In this document: in pieces, positions 35,187 through 44,215 of the stretch
Layout: every line of letters begins with the position of its first letter
How positions within the stretch are numbered: position 1 is the stretch's first letter
Position numbers and translations under genes: made by a program
Notes under the pieces: model-generated
Told to the model about the DNA's origin: nothing
What the model saw: the letters and a program-made list of their open reading frames with translations, nothing else
The model's database searches: none
Assembly (NCBI RefSeq): GCF_046115515.1
Contig: NZ_CP175953.1
Reading direction: 5' to 3' (one strand)
Source: Gracilimonas sp017641085
GTDB lineage: Bacteria; Bacteroidota; Rhodothermia; Balneolales; Balneolaceae
Length of the DNA: 64,000 bases

Positions 35187-35978
35187 TCTTTTTTATTAGG
35201 ACTCATCCAGGGAATCACAGAATTTCTTCCTATCAGCAGCTCAGGACACCTTGTATTAGGTAAGTATATTTTAGGTGGCGACCTTGAAGCCGGCATTACC
35301 TACGAGGTGGTGGTTCATTTTGGGAGCTTGTGCGCCATTCTGCTTTACTACCGAAAACTATTGGGAGATTTGCTGATGTCGGGAGTGGGATTTCTGAAAG
35401 CTCCGACTCAGAAGAAGGAAGATCCGCAGGTAAAACTGATCGGCTTCATTTTGGTGAGTATGATTCCTGCCATGGTAATTGGATTCACTATGAAAGATTA
35501 TATCGAAGAAATATTTATGGATCCCTTGCTGGTTTCGATCATGTTAATGGTAACCGGCTTGATTTTGTTTCTAACCCGATTTGCCGGAGACACTATGAAA
35601 AACATTAATCTTCCCAAAAGCTTTATAATTGGATTGGCACAGGCCTTTGCCATGATTCCCGGTGTGAGCAGAGCCGGGTCAACCATTTCAGTCTCTTTAT
35701 ATTTAGGGGTGAAGAGGGAAGATGCAGCCAACTTTTCATTCCTGATGGTAATACCGGTAATAGCAGGAGCTATGCTGCTTCAGTTCAATGAGATGATGGA
35801 AGTAGGTGTGAGTGACGCCCAAATGATAAGCCTGGTGGTTGGATTCCTGACCTCATTTATTTCCGGGTATTTTGCATTAAAGTACCTGATCATGATACTC
35901 AAGAAAAAAGGATTTCATTATTTTTCATATTACTGCTGGTTGGTAGGCGGTGCCGGACTCATCTATTTCATTATCTGA
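35172..35978 (+). CDS. uppP: Undecaprenyl-diphosphatase
   Basis: A 268-residue integral membrane phosphatase (BacA family) that recycles the undecaprenyl carrier for peptidoglycan and polysaccharide synthesis. Both hallmarks are present: GITEFLPISSSGHLVLG near residue 15 and PGVSRAGSTIS near residue 165. It is divergent from the second moxR gene (76-nt gap) and stands upstream of, but not obviously with, nuoJ. Confidence 0.95.
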   Translation: MDVLQSFLLGLIQGITEFLPISSSGHLVLGKYILGGDLEAGITYEVVVHFGSLCAILLYYRKLLGDLLMSGVGFLKAPTQKKEDPQVKLIGFILVSMIPAMVIGFTMKDYIEEIFMDPLLVSIMLMVTGLILFLTRFAGDTMKNINLPKSFIIGLAQAFAMIPGVSRAGSTISVSLYLGVKREDAANFSFLMVIPVIAGAMLLQFNEMMEVGVSDAQMISLVVGFLTSFISGYFALKYLIMILKKKGFHYFSYYCWLVGGAGLIYFII

Positions 35979-36028
35979 TGTTTTTTGGAATAAAATTCAT
36001 TAAATCGAAAAAATAGCGCCGTCAGTTC

Positions 36029-36059
36029 TTGAAGCCGGAAGCAAATATGGCTACCTTTG
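36029..36059 (+). promoter_or_regulatory. nuoJK promoter
   Basis: TTG (36029-36031), 20 nt, TACCTTTG (36052-36059): an exact match to the Bacteroidota TTG-N19/20-TAnnTTTG pattern, 22 nt before nuoJ. It indicates that nuoJK has its own transcript, separate from any nuoA-I genes. Confidence 0.75.
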
Positions 36060-36081
36060 GCGCTCACAAAACAGATTATTT

Positions 36082-36600
36082 ATGATCGTTTATTTTTTCA
36101 TCATGTTAGCAGTCTTAGCCATTGGTTCTGCCCTGGCTATGGTCATCAACAAAAATGTCGTAAACAGTGCCTTGTTCCTTGTTTTGAACATGGTTTCACT
36201 GGCCGGAATCTTTCTGATACTGAATGCTCAGTTCCTGGCGGTTATTCAAATTCTGGTATATGCCGGAGCCATCATGGTATTGTTCCTGTTCGTAATCATG
36301 TTACTGAATGTGGAAGATGAAGAGAAGTTATTTGACAAGTTCCGCGTGAAATATTTGCTGACGTTTTTATTAGCAATGGTAGTGATGGGGCAAATTTTTT
36401 ACAGCCTTGCCGGAGTTACAGACATGCTCCCCCAAATTTCGGGGCAGATGGCTACTATAGGAACGGTGGAAGCTGTTGGTGATGTGCTCTACACCGATTA
36501 CCTGCTGCCATTTGAAATGACGGCCGTTTTACTTACCGCAGCCGTAGTTGGGGCATTGATGATTGCACAGCATAAAATTAAAAGAACAGACGAGATTTAA
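36082..36600 (+). CDS. nuoJ: NADH-quinone oxidoreductase subunit J
   Basis: A 172-residue membrane subunit of respiratory complex I with five helices. The conserved segment FLILNAQFLAVIQILVYAGA, with the pi-bulge helix region, is intact. It couples quinone reduction to proton pumping. It is followed after two nt by nuoK. Its usual partners nuoA-nuoI are not in the window. Confidence 0.95.
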   Translation: MIVYFFIMLAVLAIGSALAMVINKNVVNSALFLVLNMVSLAGIFLILNAQFLAVIQILVYAGAIMVLFLFVIMLLNVEDEEKLFDKFRVKYLLTFLLAMVVMGQIFYSLAGVTDMLPQISGQMATIGTVEAVGDVLYTDYLLPFEMTAVLLTAAVVGALMIAQHKIKRTDEI

Positions 36601-36602
36601 TT

Positions 36603-36905
36603 ATGGTTGGAATTGACTGGTTTTTAGGATTAAGTGCGATCATGTTTACCATTGGTATTATTGGTGTACTGATTCGCCGAAATGCCATTGTGATTTTTAT
36701 GTGTGTGGAACTGATGCTGAATGCCGTGAACTTATCACTGGTTTCATTTGCCAGTCACCACGGAAATATTGACGGTCAGGTTCTGGTATTTTTTGCTTTG
36801 GCTGTAGCAGCTGCCGAAGCTGTGGTAGGGTTAGCTATTATCATTGCCATTTTCCGGAATAACCTCACGGTGGATGTTGGTAAGATAAACTTACTGCGCT
36901 GGTAG
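36603..36905 (+). CDS. nuoK: NADH-quinone oxidoreductase subunit K
   Basis: A 100-residue three-helix complex I subunit, homologous to MrpC. The two conserved membrane glutamates are in CVELMLNAVNLSL and AAAEAVVGLAIII. It follows nuoJ by two nt and is followed by a terminator, so transcription of the complex I cluster stops here and resumes at nuoL 9.4 kb downstream. Confidence 0.96.
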   Translation: MVGIDWFLGLSAIMFTIGIIGVLIRRNAIVIFMCVELMLNAVNLSLVSFASHHGNIDGQVLVFFALAVAAAEAVVGLAIIIAIFRNNLTVDVGKINLLRW

Positions 36906-36950
36906 TAACCGATTTTATACGACACAACAACCTTTTGTGTTGTTTTGGTT

Positions 36951-36981
36951 AAAGCCTTCCTGATTTCAGGAGGGCTTTTTT
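36951..36981 (+). terminator. nuoJK terminator
   Basis: AAGCCTTCCTGA (36952-36963) pairs with TCAGGAGGGCTT (36966-36977), with one wobble pair, followed by a T-run. It lies in the 303-nt gap before the Omp85-like gene. Confidence 0.85.
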
Positions 36982-37049
36982 ATTGTAAATAAGATTGTGA
37001 AAAACGTGGGAAGAATTACTAATGACAGGGGAAGGAAATTGCTAACTGG

Positions 37050-37067
37050 TCCAAGCGGACGCTTGGA
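37050..37067. repeat. Perfect 8-bp palindrome
   Basis: TCCAAGCG and CGCTTGGA flank GA. It lies in the gap between nuoK and the Omp85-like gene and may end the transcript of the latter or be a dispersed repeat. Confidence 0.5.
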
Positions 37068-37208
37068 GGTTCTTAGTTTTTAAACCAGTCTTATATAGAT
37101 GTTGCTGCTTAGGCGTCAAACTTTTAGGGCTTGGGGTATATATCTTATCGGATTATTTAATACCTACAAGGATACCGAACTCGGAGTCTCTCCAACAAAA
37201 ACCCTCAA

Positions 37209-38396
37209 TCAGAACAGGTAACCGGCTGTGACGTAAACCCCGTACTCTTCTTCTGAGAATCCGACATCTGTTCTGAGTATGAAGTCTTCCGTGAAGAAGG
37301 ATGCAGTAATACCGAAGCCGTAGGTATATTTCAGGTCGTTTATGATGGTATCGACAGATTCGCCATTCGGGAACGTTCGCCCAATGTCGGTGAATAAGGT
37401 TCCGCCGAATTTTGAAGTGATAGACGGAATTTCAAAAAGCCAGGTTCTTAATTCTGAATTCAGCAGGACAGAGTTGTCGTCCCGAAATCTGTACTCGGGA
37501 TACCCACGCATCTCATCTCCGCCACCCAAGTCCGGCTTTTTCCAGTAAGGAATAGTTCCGGAGGTGTGCTTAAATGAGAGCCGGTTTGCAAAGGTGATTT
37601 CACGCAGAAGGGTGAATGAAGTGTAAGCACGGATGTCCGTTTCAACCAGCAGGTAATTGTAGGAGCTGGCAATGAATTTACTTCCAATCTCAGCTCCTGC
37701 GCGGGCATAGGTTCCGGTAGTGGGGTTGAATTCATTATTGCGTCCTTCCCAGACAATACCTCCGCCCAGCGCCGAAATATGGGAGCCGTTGATGCCCTTG
37801 GGTTGGTCTGCGACCAATAGCTGAGCATCATCATTACCCCAGGGAGTTTCATATTCAAATACGGCTTTCCCATATACATCCAGCTGATTGCCGCTCGCTT
37901 TTTGCAGCCATGGCTTCCGCAACATGATATCAAAGCCGAGGGAGAAGGAGTTATAGAAATAATAGTCGCTACTGTCTTTTAACGCATCAGGTAGTTTGCC
38001 ATAATTCCCAATCCCGTAATACTGATTACCGGTAAACCGCGACACAAAAGTCTCAGTATAAAAGCGTTTATCAGAGCCAAAGATGTGGGGCTTGTCGTAT
38101 TCCACGAATACAGAGATCAATCCTTTGGTGGTAATGAGACCATACATATTCAAAAAAGAATAGAAGGGCTTCATATCCCCGCGATAATGGTACCGGCTGG
38201 CTATTCCTCCGGCAATTACCCCAAGGTCACTGTCATAAGCGATGGCGGGCAAAAAGGCGAATTCAATACTATCTTGCTGTGCAGCGGTTTGTGCAGACGG
38301 ACTTGGAGCCTGAGCCTGAAGGAGTGAAATTGGGATCAATCCAACCCAGGAAAGTAACAGACAAAGGTAGAATTTATGTTTGAGGGAAATGTTCAA
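37209..38396 (-). CDS. Omp85-like outer membrane barrel without POTRA domains
   Basis: The 395-residue protein has a signal peptide (about 1-30, ending LLQAQA) and then a beta barrel with the Omp85-type loop GGDEMRGYPEYRFRDDN near residue 310 and a terminal aromatic residue (YVTAGYLF). It is too short for POTRA domains, unlike BamA or TamA. The start is TTG; a TAG lies immediately upstream and no in-frame ATG precedes the signal sequence. It may secrete or insert a partner protein, or act as a porin. It sits between nuoK and the antiporter operon. Confidence 0.75.
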   Translation of the reverse strand: MNISLKHKFYLCLLLSWVGLIPISLLQAQAPSPSAQTAAQQDSIEFAFLPAIAYDSDLGVIAGGIASRYHYRGDMKPFYSFLNMYGLITTKGLISVFVEYDKPHIFGSDKRFYTETFVSRFTGNQYYGIGNYGKLPDALKDSSDYYFYNSFSLGFDIMLRKPWLQKASGNQLDVYGKAVFEYETPWGNDDAQLLVADQPKGINGSHISALGGGIVWEGRNNEFNPTTGTYARAGAEIGSKFIASSYNYLLVETDIRAYTSFTLLREITFANRLSFKHTSGTIPYWKKPDLGGGDEMRGYPEYRFRDDNSVLLNSELRTWLFEIPSITSKFGGTLFTDIGRTFPNGESVDTIINDLKYTYGFGITASFFTEDFILRTDVGFSEEEYGVYVTAGYLF

Positions 38397-38488
38397 CTAT
38401 TGCACAGCCAGTTTTAATGATGAAAAAAGAAAGCAGATACTTTTCCGAAAAGAGTTTCGAGGATAAAGGCAAACGGCAGGTATTGACC

Positions 38489-40216
38489 TCAAAGTAATAC
38501 AAATAATGCAGCTACAATAAACCCAAACAAAATAAAAGCAAGAGCGGCACTCATAGATGCAGTAAAGCCGTCTGACTTGATCTCTCTGCCACTAAAGACA
38601 AACGAGGGGAGCAGTACCTTGATTGGGTTTTCGGAAAGACCTGAGAGCCTGTCAGCAATTTGCAGGGAAAATGTTTCAGCAAGGCCAAAAAGATTATTAG
38701 GAAACTGAACAAAGACCGTACGAACTACACCTGCAGGTCGGCGATAAAACCAATCGGTATCGAGTGAAATGGTAGAAGATACATTGAGGTGGTTTTTCAG
38801 GAACCAGAATCCAACAAATGCTAAAACAAGTATTTGAGTCATCTCTACAAAGTTATAGATAGAAAATGGCTGAAAGTCGGTGGGATATGGAAGCTGGCTG
38901 TATAGTAGCTGTGGAGCCACGCCAAACAGAATGCAAAATAATGCACCCAGACCCATAGCTACTTTCATATTGGTTGGGATGGCTGAAACTTCAAAATCAG
39001 TTTTCTTTTCAGCAAACCAGGTGAAGTAAGGAAGTTTAAGTCCGGTATGAAGAAATGTACCAATAGTAGCGATAAGTAAAAGCAGGATGGGCCATTCCAG
39101 ATGTGCATCTCCAAGCGCCCCTGAGATCATGGTTTTACTTACAAAACCGTTCAGGAAGGGCATCCCTGAAATTGATAGCGCCCCAACCATATAAAGGCTA
39201 ACAATCAATGGCATCTTTTTGGCAAATCCACCCATTTCGCTCAGCTTACTGGTTCCGGTAGCATGAATAACAGCTCCGGCCGCCATGAAAAGCAGAGACT
39301 TATAAATGATGTGATTGAAGGCGTGAGCCGTTGCTCCATTCAGTGCCAATTCTGTTCCAATCCCTATTGCTGTTACCATATATCCGATCTGACTAATAAT
39401 ACTGTAGGCCAGAATCTCGCGGATATCATTAGCGAGTAGGGCATAAATAGTTCCATAGATGGCCATAATCACACCAACCCAGATCAGGATCTCCCAGCCT
39501 GGGAAAAGGCGGATCATAACGTAAACGGCAGACTTGGTAGTCAAAGCACACATGAAAACTGCACCGGTTATAGTCGCTTTAGGATATGCATCTGCAAGCC
39601 ATGCATGAAGTGGTGGAACGGCTGTGTTCAAAGCCACACCCAGTAACATAAAAATGTTTGCTGCCGTGAAAGCAGGTTCAATGCTTTCTATGTATAAAGA
39701 ACCGCCGCTGCTCAGGTGCAATAAAATTCCGGTGAATAATAGTCCCCCGCCAAAAATGTGAACTAACAGGTAGCGCATTCCTGCTTTGGCAGATTCTTTG
39801 GTTTCTCTGGCCCAGATCAGGTAAGAGGAGGCTGCGGCCATAATTTCCCAGAAAATAAAAAGAGTGAAGAAATCTCCGGCAAAAGTAACCCCTAAAGCAC
39901 CCCCGGCATAAGCAAGGGCTGAACTCTGTTGTCCAAGATCTTTAATGTGGAACGCATATACTCCACCGATTACAGTTATTAATGCAAAGATAATTCCGAA
40001 TATTCGGCTCAGCCCGTCAACGGCTAAAAGATCTAATTCATAACTTGCAAAAGGCACTTGAAGAAGATTCCCTTCCGGCATGGTCCAGACCATTACGAGT
40101 GCAACCAATGGGAAAGTGATAAAGGCTGTGCTTCGGAAACGCTCCGGTATCAGTGGAAGCACAAAAGCTCCTAAAATAAGTATCACAGCAGGTACAGAAA
40201 GAAGCTCAAGCATCAT
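38489..40216 (-). CDS. NuoL/MrpD-like antiporter subunit lacking the usual TM7 lysine
   Basis: A 575-residue membrane protein of the proton-conducting transporter family. The TM5 glutamate is kept (IFWEIM, E124). In the TM7 motif the expected lysine is asparagine (ALNTAVPPLHAWLADAYPKA, N197), while a lysine occurs in the next helix (TTKSAVY, K228). The C-terminal 90 residues form an extra region ending in a hydrophobic helix. This is the last gene of the Mrp/Mbh-like operon; its start overlaps the 71-aa gene by 11 nt. It probably acts as an extra pump subunit or a variant channel; ion specificity is unknown. Confidence 0.88.
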   Translation of the reverse strand: MMLELLSVPAVILILGAFVLPLIPERFRSTAFITFPLVALVMVWTMPEGNLLQVPFASYELDLLAVDGLSRIFGIIFALITVIGGVYAFHIKDLGQQSSALAYAGGALGVTFAGDFFTLFIFWEIMAAASSYLIWARETKESAKAGMRYLLVHIFGGGLLFTGILLHLSSGGSLYIESIEPAFTAANIFMLLGVALNTAVPPLHAWLADAYPKATITGAVFMCALTTKSAVYVMIRLFPGWEILIWVGVIMAIYGTIYALLANDIREILAYSIISQIGYMVTAIGIGTELALNGATAHAFNHIIYKSLLFMAAGAVIHATGTSKLSEMGGFAKKMPLIVSLYMVGALSISGMPFLNGFVSKTMISGALGDAHLEWPILLLLIATIGTFLHTGLKLPYFTWFAEKKTDFEVSAIPTNMKVAMGLGALFCILFGVAPQLLYSQLPYPTDFQPFSIYNFVEMTQILVLAFVGFWFLKNHLNVSSTISLDTDWFYRRPAGVVRTVFVQFPNNLFGLAETFSLQIADRLSGLSENPIKVLLPSFVFSGREIKSDGFTASMSAALAFILFGFIVAALFVLL

Positions 40217-40421
40217 AATAGTCTTCGTCGCTTAAGATGAAAATTTTACCTAATCCTTTGGAAATGAAAATCAATGCTGCACATCCAAGTCCGCCCCAAA
40301 GTGCATAAAATGCCGGGACATGATTCCACCAGTGAGAGGCGTAATCTGCGAGATAAGTAAACTCGAGGATTAAGCTCACAATGAGTAAAATACCAAGTGC
40401 TATCCAGTGCCAGTTTTTCAT
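40206..40421 (-). CDS. 71-aa two-helix membrane protein in the antiporter operon
   Basis: MKNWHWIALGILLIVSLILE begins the first helix; a second follows near residues 38-57 (FYALWGGLGCAALIFISK), and the tail is acidic (SDEDYYDA). It lies between two D-type antiporter genes (2 nt after one, 11-nt overlap with the next), so it is almost certainly translated with them. The family is not recognised. It may be a structural accessory subunit comparable in size to those of Mrp or complex I. Confidence 0.7.
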   Translation of the reverse strand: MKNWHWIALGILLIVSLILEFTYLADYASHWWNHVPAFYALWGGLGCAALIFISKGLGKIFILSDEDYYDA

Positions 40422-40423
40422 AA

Positions 40424-41908
40424 TTACAATGGATTAAAAATTGTGGATGCTACCGAAGTGGCCATGTCAAAAAAGTTAAAGAAGAGGTCAGGGTTTAAAC
40501 CGAATAAGATGGAGAGAACGGCTGTTCCAAACAACGGAACCACCATAAATGGTGAAGCTTCCGTATGGCCTTCCAACTCAGGGCCTCCTTTTCGGAAATA
40601 AGCACGGTGAATGATCGGGAAGAAATATCCCACATTTAATAAACCACTGACTACTAAGATAATGACAGGGATGAGCATTCCACCTTCCAATGCTCCGGAG
40701 GCGAGGTACCATTTACTTACAAAACCGTTTACAGGGGGAATTCCTGCCAGGCCCATTGACCCAATTACAAACGCGGCCATGGTCCACGGCATTACTTTGG
40801 CAATTCCGTTCAGGTCGCTGATATTCTTTTTATGGAGATTCACCATGATAGCTCCTGCACAGAAGAAGAGGGTGATCTTCATGGTGGCGTGAAAGGAAAT
40901 ATGCATAATACTACCAACCAAACCAGTCTCGGTTAGTAGAGCTACGCCCAATACGATGTAGGAAAGGTGCCCTACGGTAGAATATGCCAGCCTTCGTTTT
41001 AAATTGTCTTGTGCAAAGGCGAGGAGGGAAGCTACCAATACCGTGATTCCGGCCAGTACCATCAGAATTTCATTCAGGCCGAATTCAGCCATAACTTCCG
41101 GGCCGAATATAAATCCGACTACACGGATCACACCAAATACACCGGATTTTACCACGGCTACGGCATGCAATAAAGCACTAACAGGGGTTGGAGCCGCCAT
41201 CGCGGATGGAAGCCAGCTATGCAACGGCATAATACCGGCTTTCACCCCAACACCTCCGAGAAAAAGGATGAAAATAGTCACTGCCATGGTTTGAGAAAGC
41301 TCAACGCCTTCAAAGATTCCGCCGGCCTGGAAATCAAGTGTCCCTGTGAGGGAATAGGTGATCCCGGCTGCTGCAATCAAAAGTAATCCGGCGGTTAACG
41401 TATAGGTCAGATACTTGCGGCCGGCAGCAATTCCTTTCTTGGTTTCGCTGTGAATAACCAGAGGATAGGTAGCCAGCGTCAGCATCTCATAAAAGATAAT
41501 GAAGGTCAAAAGGTTGCCGGAAAAGGCGATGCCGATAGTGGAACTCAGACATATGGCAAAACTGGCAAAATAGCGGGTCTGTTTTTTCTCATGATGACCG
41601 CGCATATAGCCAATGGAATAAAATGAGGTAAAGATCCATAGTCCTGATGCAATCAATGCAAAGAAGACTCCAAAGGTATCGGCTTTGAGGACCAGAGGAA
41701 GATTCGGAGCAATTTCAAGCAGTTCAAGCTCAATAGTATTTCCGTCAAGGGCTGAAGGTAATAGTGTAAGTACCAGCAGGAATTTAATTACCCCGGCCAG
41801 GATGGTCCAGAACTCGCGCAAGTTCGGTTTCTTCGAACTCAGCAAGATGAACGGCACCGCAGCCAGCGATACAAGAACAGCATATAAAGGGATGTACGTA
41901 AGATCCAT
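40424..41908 (-). CDS. Second MrpD/NuoM-like antiporter subunit
   Basis: A 494-residue proton-conducting transporter protein of about 14 helices. It keeps the TM5 glutamate (IIFYEML, E141) and the TM7 lysine (GVGVKAGIMPLHSWLPSAMA, K223), so it should be ion-conducting. It follows the canonical MrpD gene by 15 nt. Three such subunits in one operon exceeds the two (A and D) of ordinary Mrp systems. Confidence 0.88.
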   Translation of the reverse strand: MDLTYIPLYAVLVSLAAVPFILLSSKKPNLREFWTILAGVIKFLLVLTLLPSALDGNTIELELLEIAPNLPLVLKADTFGVFFALIASGLWIFTSFYSIGYMRGHHEKKQTRYFASFAICLSSTIGIAFSGNLLTFIIFYEMLTLATYPLVIHSETKKGIAAGRKYLTYTLTAGLLLIAAAGITYSLTGTLDFQAGGIFEGVELSQTMAVTIFILFLGGVGVKAGIMPLHSWLPSAMAAPTPVSALLHAVAVVKSGVFGVIRVVGFIFGPEVMAEFGLNEILMVLAGITVLVASLLAFAQDNLKRRLAYSTVGHLSYIVLGVALLTETGLVGSIMHISFHATMKITLFFCAGAIMVNLHKKNISDLNGIAKVMPWTMAAFVIGSMGLAGIPPVNGFVSKWYLASGALEGGMLIPVIILVVSGLLNVGYFFPIIHRAYFRKGGPELEGHTEASPFMVVPLFGTAVLSILFGLNPDLFFNFFDMATSVASTIFNPL

Positions 41909-41923
41909 TGTTTATTTATCTAT

Positions 41924-43417
41924 TTAAAATCCTGCCGGAAACATGGTGAAAATTACATTTACGATATACACGTTGAAAATACCAACCAGTAATAGCCCGA
42001 TCGCCATTACGGCCATAGGAAACATCATGCTGAAGCCTACTTCATTATTCTGAACGGCTTCTGTTTCGGAGGCTTCTTCCGCGTCGGGATTATTGAGATA
42101 TACTTTTTCCAAAATCCGGAAGAAATACACTGCGTTTAGCAGCGAACTGATCAGTATTACTGCGAGTAACAGCCAATCGCTGTTCTCAATGGTTCCCAAT
42201 GCCAGGTACCATTTTGAGAAAAATCCTGCGAGTGGGGGAAGGCCGACCATAGAAATAGCAGCTGTTGTAAAAGCAGCCATCGTCCACGGGTATTTCTTTC
42301 GGTACGAATTGTCAAATTTTGTGATGAGTGAATGCCCTTCTTTGAGTCTCATACTTCCTGAAACAAGAAAGAGGAGGGCTTTCATTATGGCGTGATTGAG
42401 GATATGAAGTACAGCTCCAATAAATCCAAACGGATTGGCAAGGCTAATCCCCATGATGATATACCCGATTTGTGAAACCGAGCTGTATGCCAGCATTTTC
42501 TTTAACTCGCTTTGGGCAATAGCCATGATGGAACCGTAGAGAATGCCGATCCCTGCAAAAATCCCGATAATAGTGGTAACCGGAAGTTGCTCGTCGATCA
42601 GTTCAACTCCGAATAAAAACAGTACAATCCTGAATAGAATATAAGCGGCAACTTTGGTTCCGATGGGAGCAATCAAAGCAGAAGAGGTGGAAGAGGCAAA
42701 GGTATAAGAATCCGGTAACCAGCCATGAAGCGGGAACAATGCGGCCTTCACCCCAACACCTATGATCATCAGAATCAATGCTGCAATTACTGAAGAGTGA
42801 CCAATCACCTGCGGAAGCATGGCGTGCATGTCAATAATATTAAGCGTGCCGGTTACGGTATATAGAAATCCAACTCCCAATAAATAGAGTGACCCACCCA
42901 CGGTTCCGATAATCAAATAGCGGAAAGCTGAAAAGGGAGCTCGTTTCTCACCAATGGCAATCAGGGCATAACTAGAAAGAGAGGAGATTTCGAGGAATAC
43001 ATAAAGGTTGAAGAGGTCTCCGGTAAGCACCATGCCGTTGAAGCCCAGCATTAGCAGCATGGAAACGGTGTAGTAGGCCATCTTTTTGCCGGGAAATTCA
43101 ACCTTGCTGATTTCTTTGGAGTGAATGAGTACAAAAAAGGCAATGGCATTGATTACCAGAACTATGAAAGCTGCAAGGCCATCATACACAAACTCGATAC
43201 CTATGGGAGGCGCCCAACCACCAAAAAAGTAGCGAATTGTTTCGCCGGTTTGTATGAGGTGCCAAAATCCCCATGCGGAAAAGAAGGTAGCTATTCCGGT
43301 TCCCAACAGACTCAAATGCCAGGTAATTTCACGCCTCCAGAGTCCGACGACAGGAATCAGAATCGCAAAAAAGATGTATGTAACGGGTATTAACGCCGGT
43401 ATTTCGGATCCAATCAT
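41924..43417 (-). CDS. mrpD: Cation/proton antiporter subunit MrpD (MbhH-like)
   Basis: A 497-residue antiporter subunit with TM5 glutamate in DLFNLYVFLEISSLSSYALI (E143) and TM7 lysine in GVGVKAALFPLHGWLPDSY (K224). Its start overlaps the mrpC stop by four nt. DLFNLYVFLEI is typical of MrpD in sodium/proton antiporters of the Mrp type and of MbhH. It probably carries one of the ion half-channels. Confidence 0.92.
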   Translation of the reverse strand: MIGSEIPALIPVTYIFFAILIPVVGLWRREITWHLSLLGTGIATFFSAWGFWHLIQTGETIRYFFGGWAPPIGIEFVYDGLAAFIVLVINAIAFFVLIHSKEISKVEFPGKKMAYYTVSMLLMLGFNGMVLTGDLFNLYVFLEISSLSSYALIAIGEKRAPFSAFRYLIIGTVGGSLYLLGVGFLYTVTGTLNIIDMHAMLPQVIGHSSVIAALILMIIGVGVKAALFPLHGWLPDSYTFASSTSSALIAPIGTKVAAYILFRIVLFLFGVELIDEQLPVTTIIGIFAGIGILYGSIMAIAQSELKKMLAYSSVSQIGYIIMGISLANPFGFIGAVLHILNHAIMKALLFLVSGSMRLKEGHSLITKFDNSYRKKYPWTMAAFTTAAISMVGLPPLAGFFSKWYLALGTIENSDWLLLAVILISSLLNAVYFFRILEKVYLNNPDAEEASETEAVQNNEVGFSMMFPMAVMAIGLLLVGIFNVYIVNVIFTMFPAGF

Positions 43418-43782
43418 TGAATCTTATCTAAAAGTTCTTCTTCGTTGAGGGTGCCGTAGCGATTGTAAATGTTGATCAACAGAGCAAAGGCGACTCCCAA
43501 AGTTGCCACACCAACTACAATGGCAGTCAGCATTAACGTGTGGGGAAGTGCGTTCATATAATTTGAAACTTCACTAACGGGTAAATCATAGGCTTTAACA
43601 GGCACCGTTGCGCCTTCTTTCATGGCTACAGAAACAAAAAACAGGATGACACCGGCCTGGAAAATTGAAAGACCAATGGTTTTCTTTACCAGGTTCTTTT
43701 TCAGGAGCATTCCATATAAGCCCAAAGCCAACAGAATAATGGTAAACCAATAAGCATAGTGGCCTAAAAAGAATTCAAGCAT
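43414..43782 (-). CDS. mrpC: Antiporter subunit MrpC (NuoK-like)
   Basis: A 122-residue three-helix protein homologous to NuoK and MbhG. GLSIFQAGVILFFVSVAM and LPHTLMLTAIVVGVATLGVA match MrpC. It overlaps mrpB by eight nt and mrpD by four, consistent with one polycistronic message. Confidence 0.93.
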   Translation of the reverse strand: MLEFFLGHYAYWFTIILLALGLYGMLLKKNLVKKTIGLSIFQAGVILFFVSVAMKEGATVPVKAYDLPVSEVSNYMNALPHTLMLTAIVVGVATLGVAFALLINIYNRYGTLNEEELLDKIQ

Positions 43783-44215
43783 AATCTTCTCCTTTTACCA
43801 TATTATCGTAAATAAGTACAAGCACGGTCATCACCGTTAACCCAATGCCTAATTCAATAATCAGGATTCCCCAATAGCGCAGGTCTGCAGCTTCGAGGCC
43901 GGGAATAGGTAGTTGTTCATAATCCAGAAAATATCCACCGGTGAAAATGGCTACTAACCCGGTTCCAAAATAAATGAGTACACCAAGTGCAGCATAGGGG
44001 GTGGCTAAATAGTCCTTAAACTGAAGGGCGGCAATTTCGGTGCCACTGGCAATGCGAATCAATAAAAGAGAAGCGGCAAGCAGCGTTCCACCCTGAAACC
44101 CGCCTCCGGGAGAATAGTGACCATGAAAGATCACATAAAAACCGAAAAGCATGATATAAGGACTCAAAAAACGGGAGCCCAACAAAATAATGGGGCTGTG
44201 TTCTTTATTGGTCAT
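43775..44215 (-). CDS. mrpB: Antiporter subunit MrpB (MbhF-like)
   Basis: A 146-residue protein of four helices with the MrpB/MnhB signature GHYSPGGGFQGGTLLAASLL. It is separate from MrpA-type sequence, as in the archaeal Mbh order. It overlaps the upstream gene by 11 nt. Confidence 0.93.
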   Translation of the reverse strand: MTNKEHSPIILLGSRFLSPYIMLFGFYVIFHGHYSPGGGFQGGTLLAASLLLIRIASGTEIAALQFKDYLATPYAALGVLIYFGTGLVAIFTGGYFLDYEQLPIPGLEAADLRYWGILIIELGIGLTVMTVLVLIYDNMVKGEDYA

